From Cochliopodium minus (taxonomy: Eukaryota > Discosea > Himatismenida > Cochliopodiidae), in contig JAMYWO010000010.1 of the NCBI GenBank assembly GCA_024220525.1, positions 214,551 through 278,550 of the forward strand: DNA of 64,000 nt. Reading direction: 5' to 3'. Of this stretch, positions 9,426-20,261 are shown one piece after another. The notes under the pieces were generated by a model that did no database searches, was not told the DNA's origin, and worked only from the letters and a program-made list of their open reading frames with translations. Made by a program: the position numbers and the translations under genes. Position 1 is the first letter of the stretch. Every line of letters begins with the position of its first letter.

Positions 9426-11414
9426 TCAAAAGATGGAACAGTTTTTATCACTTTTCACTGTTTTCCCAACGTGAACTATTTCATCACGACTTTTGAAAGA
9501 AGGTAGCTCCTTGGTTAAAGAGAAAGAGCTATTTTCAAATTTTATTTTCTCTTGTTTCCAACTGAAAACACCCAAACTCGCAGATCCTTGATACGAAGAA
9601 GAAAACTTGAAATAAAAAAAAAATAATTATTACTTCATATATTTAAATAATTTATCTTTATTTTTTACAAAAAATAGTCTGGGTGCTAATGCATGAGCTG
9701 TCACTCTATTGTTAAAACTATTTTGAATGTTATTATCAATTGGATTCTTCAAGTTGTAAAACTTTAATCCATTACGCATGATACGAGCAACATAATAAAG
9801 ATCTTGTTCCAAAGCTGTACATTCATCTTTTTAAAAAAAAATTAATTAAAAAAATGAAAAAAAATCTAATCATCTCTCACCATAAACCACCGAAATTTGC
9901 TTTTTTATCTTTAAGAAATAATTAAATTTTATTTAAATTCCAAAAGTAAAATTAACATTTACCTTTATTACTCTATGTTTGTCTTTGATCTGACAAATTA
10001 CAAATGGGGTCAAAAAAATCAAACAATCTCCCATAATAGAAAAGAAACTTTCATTCAAAGAAGACTCATTAAAGTTGACTAATCCCATGTCCTTCCCTTT
10101 AACGTACTTATAAATAATTTCCTTCCCATATTCTACCATATTTTCTTTGTTTGTGTTGGTGCTGGTTGTCTTTGGTTTCCTGTGGTAAACAGACAAGATC
10201 CCCTTTCTCAGAAAAATGATTCTGTTCTCTTCTATGTGGACATCTCTACAAGAGTTTTTAGATTCTACTTTCTCCGTTCTTTCATATTGCTTTGTCTCTC
10301 TATTTCTTTCCCATATTTCAACCGAGCTTCCTAATTCATTTATTTTACAAAAAAAAAAAAATAAAAAAAAAAAATATTGAAATTAATTAAAACCATCTTA
10401 CCTGGAGTTTCGTTTTTTACTATAATTCTTGTCATAAAAACAAGAATATCACCATATATTTTTATTCCCTTCAAAATCTCCATCAAAATTTGGGACTCGT
10501 GGAGCTTTATTTCTTGCAAAAGTTTGATTTTCAACTTATCATTTTCTTTATCAGATTTAAAGATGACAGAAAAAATTTTGATTGAATGCATTTTATTCTT
10601 ATTTATAAAAATACAGTTAAATTTAAAATAAAAATAAAAAATAAAAAATTCTACAGATCCACAAACAAGTAAATCTTTTTTGAAAGAAAATGGTATGACT
10701 TCGTTTTCCTTTTTAAAAAACAAAAAAAAACATTTTTAAAAAAAAATTTTTAAATGGCTTCTTTACATCCGATGGAATGTCAAAAGGAACAAAACTTAGG
10801 ACCTTTTTGATTACATTGGTAACCAATACGAAAGAAAAATTTATTCCTTGTGAATAAACTAAGAGGTTGTTACTATAATCCTTTATAAAGAAAAATATTT
10901 TTTTTGTTAGAATTAAATGAAATTTATTAATTTGATCCCTTTACCATTCTATCTATTGGTTTTCCTAATTCATTTGAATTTAATGATTGTGTTTTTGGTT
11001 TGATAAATGGGATGAGTCTTGATCCTCTAATGTATACATCTCTCCAATCGATGGAATCTGATATCAATATCGATAATTGGTTCGATAATTAAATCAAGTT
11101 TAAAATAATTTGAATTTACCTTGAAAATTATCTATCTTCATTGATTTGCATAAGCTATTCAGATTTAATAAACAGATTATCATTCCATATTTCACGAAAT
11201 ATCTAAATTTGTTTTACCTTTTCCTTTATTAATGAAATAGTGATATATTATAGGGAATATTCATTGAAGGAATTTACCATATATTGTTGTGATAGCTATA
11301 ATCTTTCAATTTGTTGCAAACATATGCGCAACCCACCAAATTTTTCACAGGCAAGTAATAAAAAATTTCTATCCATACAAATTTAGGAATGCTCAGCCAT
11401 TGATTTTCTTTCAT
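9426..11414 (-). CDS. F-box protein with propeller-like C terminus
   Basis: The first exon carries an F-box: LSIPKFVWIEIFYYLPVKNL, VCNKLKDYSYHNNIW. About eight further exons follow. They include DSIDWRDVYIRGSRLIPFIK, NLLVYSQGINFSFVLV, KIKLLQEIKLHESQILM, VEIWERNRETKQY and RIIFLRKGILSVYHRK. This alternation of short beta-strand-like segments is typical of divergent WD40 propellers, so the protein is probably an SCF substrate receptor. The exon after the F-box (starting 11202) joins in frame only if a 6-nt exon at 11218-11223 is used. That would leave a 15-nt intron, so this junction is uncertain. The gene is divergent from ORC2 and shares its 327-bp promoter region. The propeller call is weaker than the F-box call. 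Confidence 0.65.
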
Positions 11415-11741
11415 TATCTAAAAATGAATATCTTTTTTTTGTATTGAAGCCTTATTTTTTTATATTTTCGTACAATTAATTCTATCTCAAAAAGATATAC
11501 AATTAAATTGATTCAATCTTTTGAATCAAAGAGTGATCTTCTTTGCCAATCATAAAATCAACAATCATATCTTTGTTTCAAGATTATTTTTTTAAAAAAA
11601 TTTTTGGCGCCAAATTCAACACCATTAAAAAAGCAAGTGATAAGGAAATAGATCTTTCTGAAAGAATGCAAAATCTTTAAATTCTTTATCATTTTTTATT
11701 AAAAAAAAATTTGAAACTAATTCTCCCAATCAACTTTAAAA
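11415..11741. other. divergent promoter region between F-box gene and ORC2
   Basis: A 327-bp spacer between two start codons on opposite strands. Apart from the GC palindrome at 11603-11614 it is AT-rich. No exon was recognised. Confidence 0.6.
11603..11614. promoter_or_regulatory. E2F/DP-type palindrome TTTGGCGCCAAA
   Basis: TTTGGCGCCAAA is a perfect palindrome that fits the E2F/DP consensus TTTSSCGC on both strands. It lies 128 bp before the ORC2 ATG, in DNA otherwise almost free of GC. ORC genes are classic targets of E2F control at G1/S in animals and plants. Binding here is inference. Confidence 0.65.
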
Positions 11742-13444
11742 ATGGAAATAGATGATGAAATAACAGTGAATCTTGATCCAGAAATGGAAGATAAACAAAA
11801 TGTAGAGATAGAAATAAATAAATTTAAAGATATGAAGGAAGAGGAAAAGGATATAATGAATGAGGATGAGGAAATGGAAATAAATTTTGAAAAGGATTTT
11901 GATGAGAGAATCATAATAGATGATTTTGTTGATATAGATGAGAATAGAGATGATGAATTGTTTATAAATCTTGATAAAGAATCCAATGATTATGATGAAG
12001 GTATCTCTCATTCAATTTAAATATCTGTACAAATATTAATTTGACAAAAATAGATTTTGGTGATTTCAAATCAATGGATTCTGAAGAAGATTCATTTGAT
12101 AAAGAAATAATATTCGATGAAAATAAAATTGAAGAAGATAAAAGTAAAAAATACAAAAAAAAATTAAATTAAAATAAATACTAAATAAATTTTGTGGGAA
12201 TAGTTAGTTCTGAAATAAGTGAGGTACAAGTTGACTTAAAAAGTAAGTTAAAGAATCATTTTAATAAAATTTAATAAACTAAATATTAATTTTTTAGGAG
12301 AAATAAGTTTCGATGGTTCAGATGAATTCATAAGTGAAGAATATTACGAAACTTCTGAACTGATAAAAGAAGATGATGAAAGCAGTTCATCAGAGGTGGA
12401 GTTTATTTTTTCGAAGGATATTTTATGCTCCTCAAAACAAAAAGTACATATGAAAGAAAAGTTGAAAAATGCAAACAAAATATCCAAACAATTCTCTTAT
12501 TGGAAAAGCTTACTCTCGTAAAAAAATAAAAAATCAAAAATAAAACAAATAAACAAATAAAACAAAAAATACCAAAATAAATTAATAACAAAATGAGAAA
12601 ATAACATAATTAATCTTTGAATAATATGGTTATTGTTAATAGAAATGGATTCAATGTATTGCTTTATGGTGTTGGATCCAAATGTAAAATAATCGATAAA
12701 TTTAGAGAATATAAAATGGGAGATTGTGACACAATCGAGCTTCAAGGATACAACAATGAATTAAACTTTAACCACTTTATTTCATTTTTATTGAATAAAT
12801 TTTTCAATGTACATGAGAGAATGCCCTCTTCATCAAAAATATCATCAAAGCTGAAAAAAAGAATCACTGAAGAATTGTCCCAAAAAATCAATCCAAGAAA
12901 AAAATTGTTCTTAATTGTTAACAACATAGAAGGACCCTGTTTAAGAGGAGAAGCCCAAGAAATATTGAGTTTAATTTCGGAACATCCAAACATTATGATA
13001 ATGGCTAGCTTCGACCACTTCAACACTCCTTCGATGTGGAGCGGATCCATGATCTCCAAGTTCAAGTTTGTGATGATAAACATTAATACTTTGTTGCCTT
13101 ATAACAGCGAAATGAAATATGAAAGCACAGAAAACTTTGTACAAGATGAACAACAAAAATTCGAAAGGGTTACTAAAGTTCTCAGTCAAAGTCCTAAGGG
13201 CTTTCTTAGAGCTTATTTAGTCATTGCAAAATATTGTTTAGAAAATCCTTCTCTTTCAATTGAAAGATGGCAAAAGCTCATCATTCAATCTAATTACAAT
13301 ATCAGTTACAACAATCTCTTAAGACATGTCATTGAGTTTATCGACCACAGCATCCTCAAAAAACAGAAAACCAGGTATTCCCTCCCTTTTGAAGAAGATA
13401 CAATCCAAAAAATTATCTTTTTCATCGAAGAATCTTTGAATTAA
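11742..13444 (+). CDS. ORC2: origin recognition complex subunit 2
   Basis: Five exons (11742-12000, 12054-12143, 12204-12242, 12298-12517, 12643-13444) give 469 residues. The first 150 residues are very acidic and disordered-looking, as is usual for ORC2 N termini. The conserved core begins FSYWKSLLS-NGFNVLLYGVGSK, spanning the intron 12518-12642; this join restores the ORC2 signature. FLIVNNIEGPCLRGEAQEI and IMASFDHFNTPSMW follow, matching the AAA-like ORC2 core, then a winged-helix-like end (SYNNLLRHVIEFIDHSILKK). The protein would act in the nucleus with ORC1/3/4/5 to mark replication origins. The upstream E2F-type site suggests S-phase expression. The last exon alone looks like a shorter gene, but lacks the start of the core. 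Confidence 0.9.
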
Positions 13445-13532
13445 ATTTTATTGAACGAAAATTTTTTTTTTTTTGGGCCAAAATTAAAAGTTGATTTTGA
13501 TCAAATCAAATTAAAAAAAAAACTGAAATTGA

Positions 13533-14213
13533 ATGTTCTTTCAAAAATTCAATGATAGATTCATCAATGTGAACAAGAAAAAGAACAAGTTCATAATTTG
13601 GAAAATAAATGGAGAAAGTGCTCACGAAAGTGGTATTATATCGAGTATAATCCCTTCCAGTTACTGCTACGAGATGAAAATAAAAATTTTGAAGACAAAC
13701 CACTCTCTTTCTTTGTTTGGAATACATCCCTACAGACAAAATAACGAAAACAACTATTATTTCAAAAAAGGAATCTATTATTGTCCTTATGATCACTCTT
13801 TTTACCAAGATGCATCCAAATGCAAAGTGGATTGTAATTGGGGAATCAAATATCTTTGCGGAAATGAATTTTATCTGAAAAATAAATTTTCAGTGATTAT
13901 CTATCCAAAAGATAAAAAGGTTCTATTCAGAAGGATTAATCATCCCTTTGAAAAATTCTCTCCTTTGCAATTTCAACTCCATAATGAGCATGATATTTGG
14001 TCATTTGCTTTACAGATGGTCCAGTTTGATGATACTTATCAAGTGGAGTTTTTGAGAAAGCATTGGTGCCCGAATGATCATACTTCTTTTGGCCATTCTT
14101 TCCATGTTTTGGTTAAAACATTTTTGATAATTTCGAAATTGATCCAAATTACAAACAAAATAAAATTACCCAAGGTTCTCTTATTCCAAATCTTTAATTT
14201 TGTTTTAGATTAA
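13533..14213 (+). CDS. SPRY-like protein with C-terminal LPK module
   Basis: Intronless, 226 residues. The central part (GIISSIIPSSYCYEMKIKIL, SLFGIHPY, YFKKGIYY, FSVIIYPKDKKVLFRRIN, WSFALQMVQFDD) has the strand pattern of a SPRY/B30.2-like beta sandwich, a protein-interaction fold. The last 38 residues contain FHVLVKTFLIISKL and IKLPKVLLFQIF. This matches the C termini of the RCC1 proteins at 16110-18203, 36541-38400 and 38447-40405 and suggests a shared adaptor module. ORC2 ends 88 bp upstream. SPRY is moderate confidence; the module match is seen directly. Confidence 0.6.
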   Translation: MFFQKFNDRFINVNKKKNKFIIWKINGESAHESGIISSIIPSSYCYEMKIKILKTNHSLSLFGIHPYRQNNENNYYFKKGIYYCPYDHSFYQDASKCKVDCNWGIKYLCGNEFYLKNKFSVIIYPKDKKVLFRRINHPFEKFSPLQFQLHNEHDIWSFALQMVQFDDTYQVEFLRKHWCPNDHTSFGHSFHVLVKTFLIISKLIQITNKIKLPKVLLFQIFNFVLD

Positions 14214-14368
14214 ATCATTATCCTCCAAATGTCTATTTTCCAAATCATTTTTTTTCAAATGTGACAAAGGTACAAAAAAAAGAAATCCCAAACATGGCTT
14301 TGTTATTACTAAATTCAAATGAAAAGAAATGTACATTTTAAAATCTTTAATCACAAATATTTTTCTTT

Positions 14369-15522
14369 TTAATCCGTTTTCTCTTTATGAGTTATTAAAG
14401 TGAGTTGGTAATAAGCCCAAACAAAAGATAATAAAGGAGCTACGAGCCACGTGATATTAACCAACCACAAATTAGCAATCGCGTGGTTTCTATAAAGTAA
14501 GTCAGCAGTACAAAAAGGATATCCTTGTCTATTGTTGGATAAATAATTATTTTAATTGAAATAAATGAAAGAAAGATTACCTGTGATGATCCCACATGTG
14601 CTCGATTGTTTCACGTAATAAATTTGAATCTCTAATAAAATAAAAATGATAAAAAACTTTAGAAAATAAAAAAAAAGTTTTAACCTAAACAAAACAGAGA
14701 GGATAAAAAAGATTTTTATTTTCTGGTTTCCCTTGTAAATAATAAACAGAAGAAAGGAAACTAAAACAATGAGGGAAAGGACGGAGTCATTCCAATTTAT
14801 TAACCACACTTGCGCTTCAAGACCATATTCTTTGGTTGCATTGTAATTGTTAAACCTGGAGTCACTTTTTGAATAGGTTGCAAATGCCCATTCGAACATG
14901 GTTCCTTTTACAGAATTTAATTGAGGATGGAACATATTCTATTTTTCAATTTTAAAATTAATTTTAAATAAAAAAAAAGTAAAAATAATGAATTTATATT
15001 TTTCTTACATGAGGAAATTGGATCATCAAAGAGGTTGAAATACTATGATATATATAAATATGTTTAGTAATTTAAATTGAATTTTAAAATTTTTGAGATA
15101 CGTCAGAAATAAGATCCAGGCGAGTGTTGATTCATTTAATCTATCAAAGAATTTCTTTCCCGAAAAGATATTGAGCAATGGATAAAAATAAATTCCAAGC
15201 ATTCCTTGTGAATTGAAAGAATAAAAATAAATATATACAAGATTAGAATAAATTAAGTTTGAAAGAAATCATTTAAATTATTAAATCTTATTAGATGCCA
15301 TTGTTGAATTAATTTTTAATTAACTTTTTTTTTTACCTATTGCAAAACCATAGCTATTTAAGATTTGAAACAAATCTCTATTTTGTCCCATGAAAAATAC
15401 TTTATGTATGTTAGATGTGTAACGAAAGATTAAGTTTAGGATTATATACCTGCATACATCGATGCTGGTGTAGATACAATGAAAGAAGTGTAAAAAAAAG
15501 ATTTTATCAGATCGATTCCCAT
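14369..15522 (-). CDS. EXPERA/EBP-like integral membrane protein, copy 1
   Basis: Seven exons on the minus strand, starting MGIDLIKSFFYTSFIVSTPA and ending in HKEKTD. Several hydrophobic segments are present. The motif FEWAFATYSKSDSRF followed by NATKEYGLEA resembles the WKEYAKGDSRY region of emopamil-binding protein, and the closing segment NITWLVAPLLSFVWAYYQL resembles its last helix. EBP-type EXPERA proteins isomerise sterols or bind sterol-like ligands in the ER membrane. Catalytic residues cannot be assigned with confidence, so the function may be sterol isomerase, sigma-2-like receptor or other. A close paralogue lies at 18232-19282 on the same strand with matching exon structure, and an RCC1 gene sits between them on the opposite strand. 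Confidence 0.55.
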
Positions 15523-16109
15523 CTCTTCCTTTTCAAAAAAATTTTTTTTTAGATTTTTTTTTTATTTTTTTTTTTTGGTACCTTTCAATCTTAAGATTAA
15601 AAAATTAAATAATTTTTAATTTTATTATAATTAAAATTAATCAATTTAAATTTATTAAATACTTCCTTCCAAATTTTTTTTTTAATAAAAATTTGACTTA
15701 ATTAAGGGATTTACCAAAATATCAAAAAATATTTCTTAAATTTCAAAATGAAGAATCGATTTCCAAAGATACTTTGATTTGATTTTTTAATTCTTTCTCT
15801 GAAAAAAATTATTGGATCCAAGAAAAGAAATATATGAAAGAGAACATTTTGTTGAATATTTTGTTCAACTTTTTTCTTTGATATTTATAAATGATAAAGA
15901 AATCCAAAATATTTTTTTTTTTTTTAAAGACTTCCAAAGACCATAGTATGAGGATTTGAAGAATATGGAGGTTAATCTGATTGAAGATAAATTTTTATCC
16001 ACTAAAAAAAAATTATTCCAATGAAATTCCATTTGGTATTGAAGATGTTAATGGGATATATAACAGTGTTTAATTTTGTTTCAATTTTATTTTTTTGAAA
16101 TTAAAAAAA
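15523..16109. other. divergent intergenic region
   Basis: A 587-bp AT-rich spacer between EXPERA copy 1 (minus) and the RCC1 gene (plus). It contains A and T runs but no recognised exon or regulatory motif. Confidence 0.6.
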
Positions 16110-18203
16110 ATGAGTGAGCATAGCATACTTTATGATGGTTAGTATTGATACAAAGATCCTTTAAATAACAATTTATTTCATTTTCAATGTAAAGAAAATG
16201 GAGATTTCTTCATATTTGGAAATGGACAAGTAAATATTTCCAAAAGTATATTCTAATCAATACCAAACTTTCAATTCTTTTAAGAATGGTATAAATAATT
16301 GATCTTGATAAATTATCAATACAATTCGATAAACATGATAAATAGGACAATTGGGATTGGGAAATGTAGAGCATCAGAATGAAATCAAACGGCTCATGAA
16401 CGATCCATTCATTAAAACAATAAAAACAGGAATGGCACATACCATCTTTTATAAAATTACAGGTGATCTGATGGTGATGGGTGAAAAAAATAAAAAATAA
16501 AATTTATCAAATAAATCTTTTGAAAAGGAGGAAATATATTCGGGTAAAAAATCAAATATTAAACTTTGGTAAACAACTAAATAACTAAAAAAAAAGACAA
16601 CTTGGGCTGGACAAAAATGGAAAGCAAAGAAAAAATTTGATACAAACAAAACCAGAGTTGATAATGAATGACAAAAACATAAAGAATGTGTATAGCGGTG
16701 ACTTTTTCAGTATTATAGAAAAATATAATGGGGATCTTTTTTCATTTGGAATTAACAACAAGGGTCAAAAATGATGATCAGGTTGTATTAAAAATTTTTA
16801 ATTGAAAAAAAAATTATTTAGGTCAATTAGGTTTGGGACATAATAGCAATATTTTTGAACCTACCTTTATGGTAAATTTTCCGAACATTCAAGAAATATC
16901 AGTAGGTGGGAATCATAGTTTGATTTTGCTTCAAAATGGAGAATTATATGGATTCGGTTTATATACCATTCAATTTTAATTAAAAATAAAATAATTACAT
17001 TTAATAGGCAGCAATGTTTTTGGACAATTGGGTTATCTTTTTTTTTTTTTTATCATTAAACTTTCATTTAATTAATCTTAAAGGAAATGATAATTTGGTC
17101 ACGAACAAGCCATCTTTAATTTTAAAGGATAAATCAATCAAAAAAATAGTAACATAATCATTTGTATCTGTTGATTAATATTGATCATTTTACTAACAGA
17201 ATTTTTATTAAATTCTAAATTTCATAAATGTTTAGGTATGTGGTGGAAATCATTCAATAATTTACAAAGAACAAGAAGTACTTTCTTTTGGTAAATTTAA
17301 TTGGATTTTTATATTTTTTGTCACATCAAATTTTTAAACATAGGAAATAATGGACATGGACAAGTATTATTTTTTAAGACTCAATTTTAATATTTATAAA
17401 AAATTAGTTGGGTTTAGGAGATTTAAAAGAAAGAAATTCCCCTACCTTATTAATGATGGACCCAAATATTAAGAGCATATGTTGTGGCAATGACTTTACA
17501 TTAATACTAAAACAAAATGGGGATTTGTTTTCTTTTGGAAAGAACAATAGTGGTGAAAAAATAATGTTTTAATATTAAAATTTCACAATTTGCAAAATAA
17601 TAAGGACAATTGGGTTATTATTTTTGTTCATAAATTTTGTTTTTTTTTTACTTTTATCTGAAGGTAACGGAAATTTGGAAGACCATGACACTCCTGTTTT
17701 AATTTACTCTGATCCAACAATAAAATCAATTCATTGTGCAGCTGCACACAGCATGATTTACAAAGGTAAAGTCAATCTTTTTTTTTTATGAAAATAAAAC
17801 TTTTAATATTTTAGAAAATGGTGACTTGCTTACTTTTGGGAGAAACAAGTGTAAAAAAAAAAAATTCAATAAATAAACTAATGTTATTTTTTTTTTTTAT
17901 ACTTAAGATGGTCAGCTTGGATTCCAAAAAAGAGTATTGAATCCAGAATTATTATTAAACAATCCAAAATTAGAGATAATTCTTTGTGGAGAAAAAAAGA
18001 TCAAGTGGAAACAAATCTACCATATCCACTACCCTTCTCATTTCCAATTAACAGTTCTTGTACTTTTGATATGCCTTAAAACATTAAAAATAAAACTTCC
18101 CAAATTCGTATTGGTGGAAGTGATGAAAGATTTTGATTTTGATATTATATCAGAACAAAAAAAATTGGTAGAAATTGATAATAAAAAGTGCATAATATAT
18201 TAA
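16110..18203 (+). CDS. RCC1-repeat protein with C-terminal LPK module
   Basis: A many-exon gene starting MSEHSILYD. Spliced exons give successive RCC1 blades: FIFGNGQ, LGLGNVEHQNE, GGGNIFGQLGLDKNG, GDLFSFGINNKGQLGLGHN, GELYGFGSNVFGQLG, VLSFGNNGHGQLGLGDL, GDLFSFGKNNSGQLG and GDLLTFGRNKYGQLGF. RCC1 blades form a seven-bladed propeller used in Ran exchange or as an interaction platform; nothing shows Ran activity here. One coding exon is only 16 nt (16528-16543). Introns repeatedly interrupt the FG..GQLG glycines. The end (FQLTVLVLLICLKTLK, IKLPKFVLVEVM) matches the module in the SPRY-like protein. The first intron/exon borders near 16230-16350 are uncertain. Confidence 0.8.
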
Positions 18204-18231
18204 ATTAAAAATGTATTAATACAAAAAAAAT

Positions 18232-19282
18232 TTAATCTTTTTTGTTTTTGCCAACAATGGGAGCGATATGATAATATGCCCAAACAAAAGATAACAAAGG
18301 AGCAATGAGCCACGTGACATTAACCAACCACAAACAAGCAATCGCATGGTTTCTATAGAGTGATTCAGCTGTGCTGAAAGGATATCCTTTTCTGTTGTTT
18401 TAAAGAATAAATAAAATAAAAATAAAAATAAAGAAGGGTCACCTGTGATGATCCCACATATATTCAACAGTTTCGCGAAATAAAGTGGTATCTCTAAAAT
18501 TTTAACAAATTAAATTTGAAAACGATGAACAGAGCAAATTTATTTAAAGAAAATTTTTACCTAAACAAAACAGAGAGAATAAAAATAAGTTTAAATTTGT
18601 TGTTTCCCTCGTAAACTTTGAATAGAATGAAAAAGAATAAAACTAGGAGAGCAAGGATTGAATCATTCCAATTTATCAACCACACTTCTGCAGCAAGACC
18701 ATATTCTTTGGTTGCAGTGTAATTGTTCCATCTAGAGTCACTTTTAGCATAACTTGCAAACGCCCATTCGAACATGGTTCCCTTAACAGAGTTCAAATGA
18801 ATAGGGAACAAGTTCTTTTAATAAAAGTAAAATAATTCGTAATAACATTCAAATTTTTTTACATGTGGAATTTGAAACACAATGGCTGTTAAAACACTTT
18901 ATTTTATAAAATAAGATCAATTGAATATATATTTATATATTTGTTATATACCTCAGAAATAGGATCCAGGTAAATGTTGCCTCATTTAATCTGTCAAAAA
19001 ATTTCTTCCCTGAAAAGATATTGAGGAGAGGATAAAAATACATTCCTACCATTCCTTAAAATTGAATAATAATTAATAAAATATCAAAATAATCTAAAAA
19101 AATCTATATTCTTTTGATTGAGAATTATTAGATTTAAAATTATTACCTATTGAGAAACCGTAGCTATTAATTATTGAGTATAAATCCCTATTTTGACCCA
19201 TAAAAAATACAGCATATAAACATGCTGGAGTGGATACAATAAAAGAAGCCCAAAATGAAATTTTTATAATATCAAAACCCAT
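18232..19282 (-). CDS. EXPERA/EBP-like integral membrane protein, copy 2
   Basis: A paralogue of 14369-15522 with parallel exons. It starts MGFDIIKISFWASFIVSTPA and contains FMGQNRDLYSIINSYGFSIG, FFDRLNEATFTWILFL, FEWAFASYAKSDSRW, TATKEYGLAAEVWLINWNDS, YMWDHHR and NVTWLIAPLLSFVWAYYHI. The YAKSDSRW motif is even closer to the EBP consensus YAKGDSRY than in copy 1. It is likely ER-located, with a sterol-type ligand by family inference. The C terminus is Lys-rich (GKNKKD), which could act as an ER retrieval signal. Its 3' end lies only 28 bp from the 3' end of the RCC1 gene. Confidence 0.55.
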
Positions 19283-20261
19283 TTTAAAATTTCTTTCAAT
19301 TTTTTTTTTTTAATATTGATCAAAAGATGAAAATAAAGTATTTTGATCAAAATTTATTTTCTGCAACCAAATGATTTTCTTTTCATCACCTTTTATTTCC
19401 TTTGAATGGTTTTGATATTCTATCCCTATATTTGAATTTTGTATTGTTTATTCAAATATATGATAATATGAAATGGATTTGTGATCTATAAATTTGATTT
19501 TAATATTTCACTGAATTTAAAAAAAATTGTTTTTTCATTTTGAAATCCTTTCACTTATATAGTTTGCCAAAGATCTGATTTCACTTCAAATTCGCTGTAA
19601 TCTGTTGAGAAAAATAAGACTTTAAGAATACTTCAAATTTAACAAAATTTTTGAAATTTAATCAACGACAACCATATTTTTTGAGTATAATACCTATTTA
19701 TTTTGAAGAAATGTTTATTATATGATATTGGATTTAAAAATATTAATATTTTATGAATGATTAAATTAATATATCACCTTCAATCTGTAAATCATTTGTT
19801 GATATTTTGTTCAAATGTTAAGTATAAGTTTCATAAATTGAATTTTATTTCATTAATTTATAAGTTGATGAAACAATAATTGAAGATGAGATTGATTTAA
19901 AAAAGTTAATAAATTGTATGATGAGTAATATATTTTTCTTAATTTTTTCTTTATTTTTGTAAATACAGCTAAAATTATGAATTATGATTTTAAAAATGGT
20001 TTTTTGTTAATATTCTTCGATTTAAAAGTGAATATTGAAGGAAAATAATCATTTGTTAAAAGAAGGAAAGTTATTCTGTTATGAGAGGTAATATATTTTT
20101 GTATAATAATCCTCTTTAATTTAGTATTTGTTCTCCATATATTCTCAAAATTATTTAAATTATATATATATTTTTTTAATTTTTGATCAAGTAAATTATT
20201 TAAAAATATATATTTTAAAAATAAAAAAAAACCAAACCTTTATTTATTTAGAAAAAGTAGA
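19283..20261. other. long intergenic region with probable EFL 5' UTR intron
   Basis: 979 bp of AT-rich DNA between EXPERA copy 2 (minus) and EFL (plus). No coding exon was seen. A donor-like gtaatat at 20088 and an acceptor tatttattta-g ending at 20251, ten bases before the EFL ATG, could delimit a 5' UTR intron. This is a suggestion from splice-site shape only. The strong promoter of EFL should lie here. Confidence 0.4.

Noticed and set aside
12617-13444. A separate 275-codon gene starting at 12617
   Set aside because: The ORC2 signature needs the join 12517/12643, which connects it to the acidic upstream exons in frame; it is the last exon of ORC2.
16210-16649. Minus-strand frames of 76 and 66 codons
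   Set aside because: They are antisense to RCC1 exons and introns, with no features of their own.
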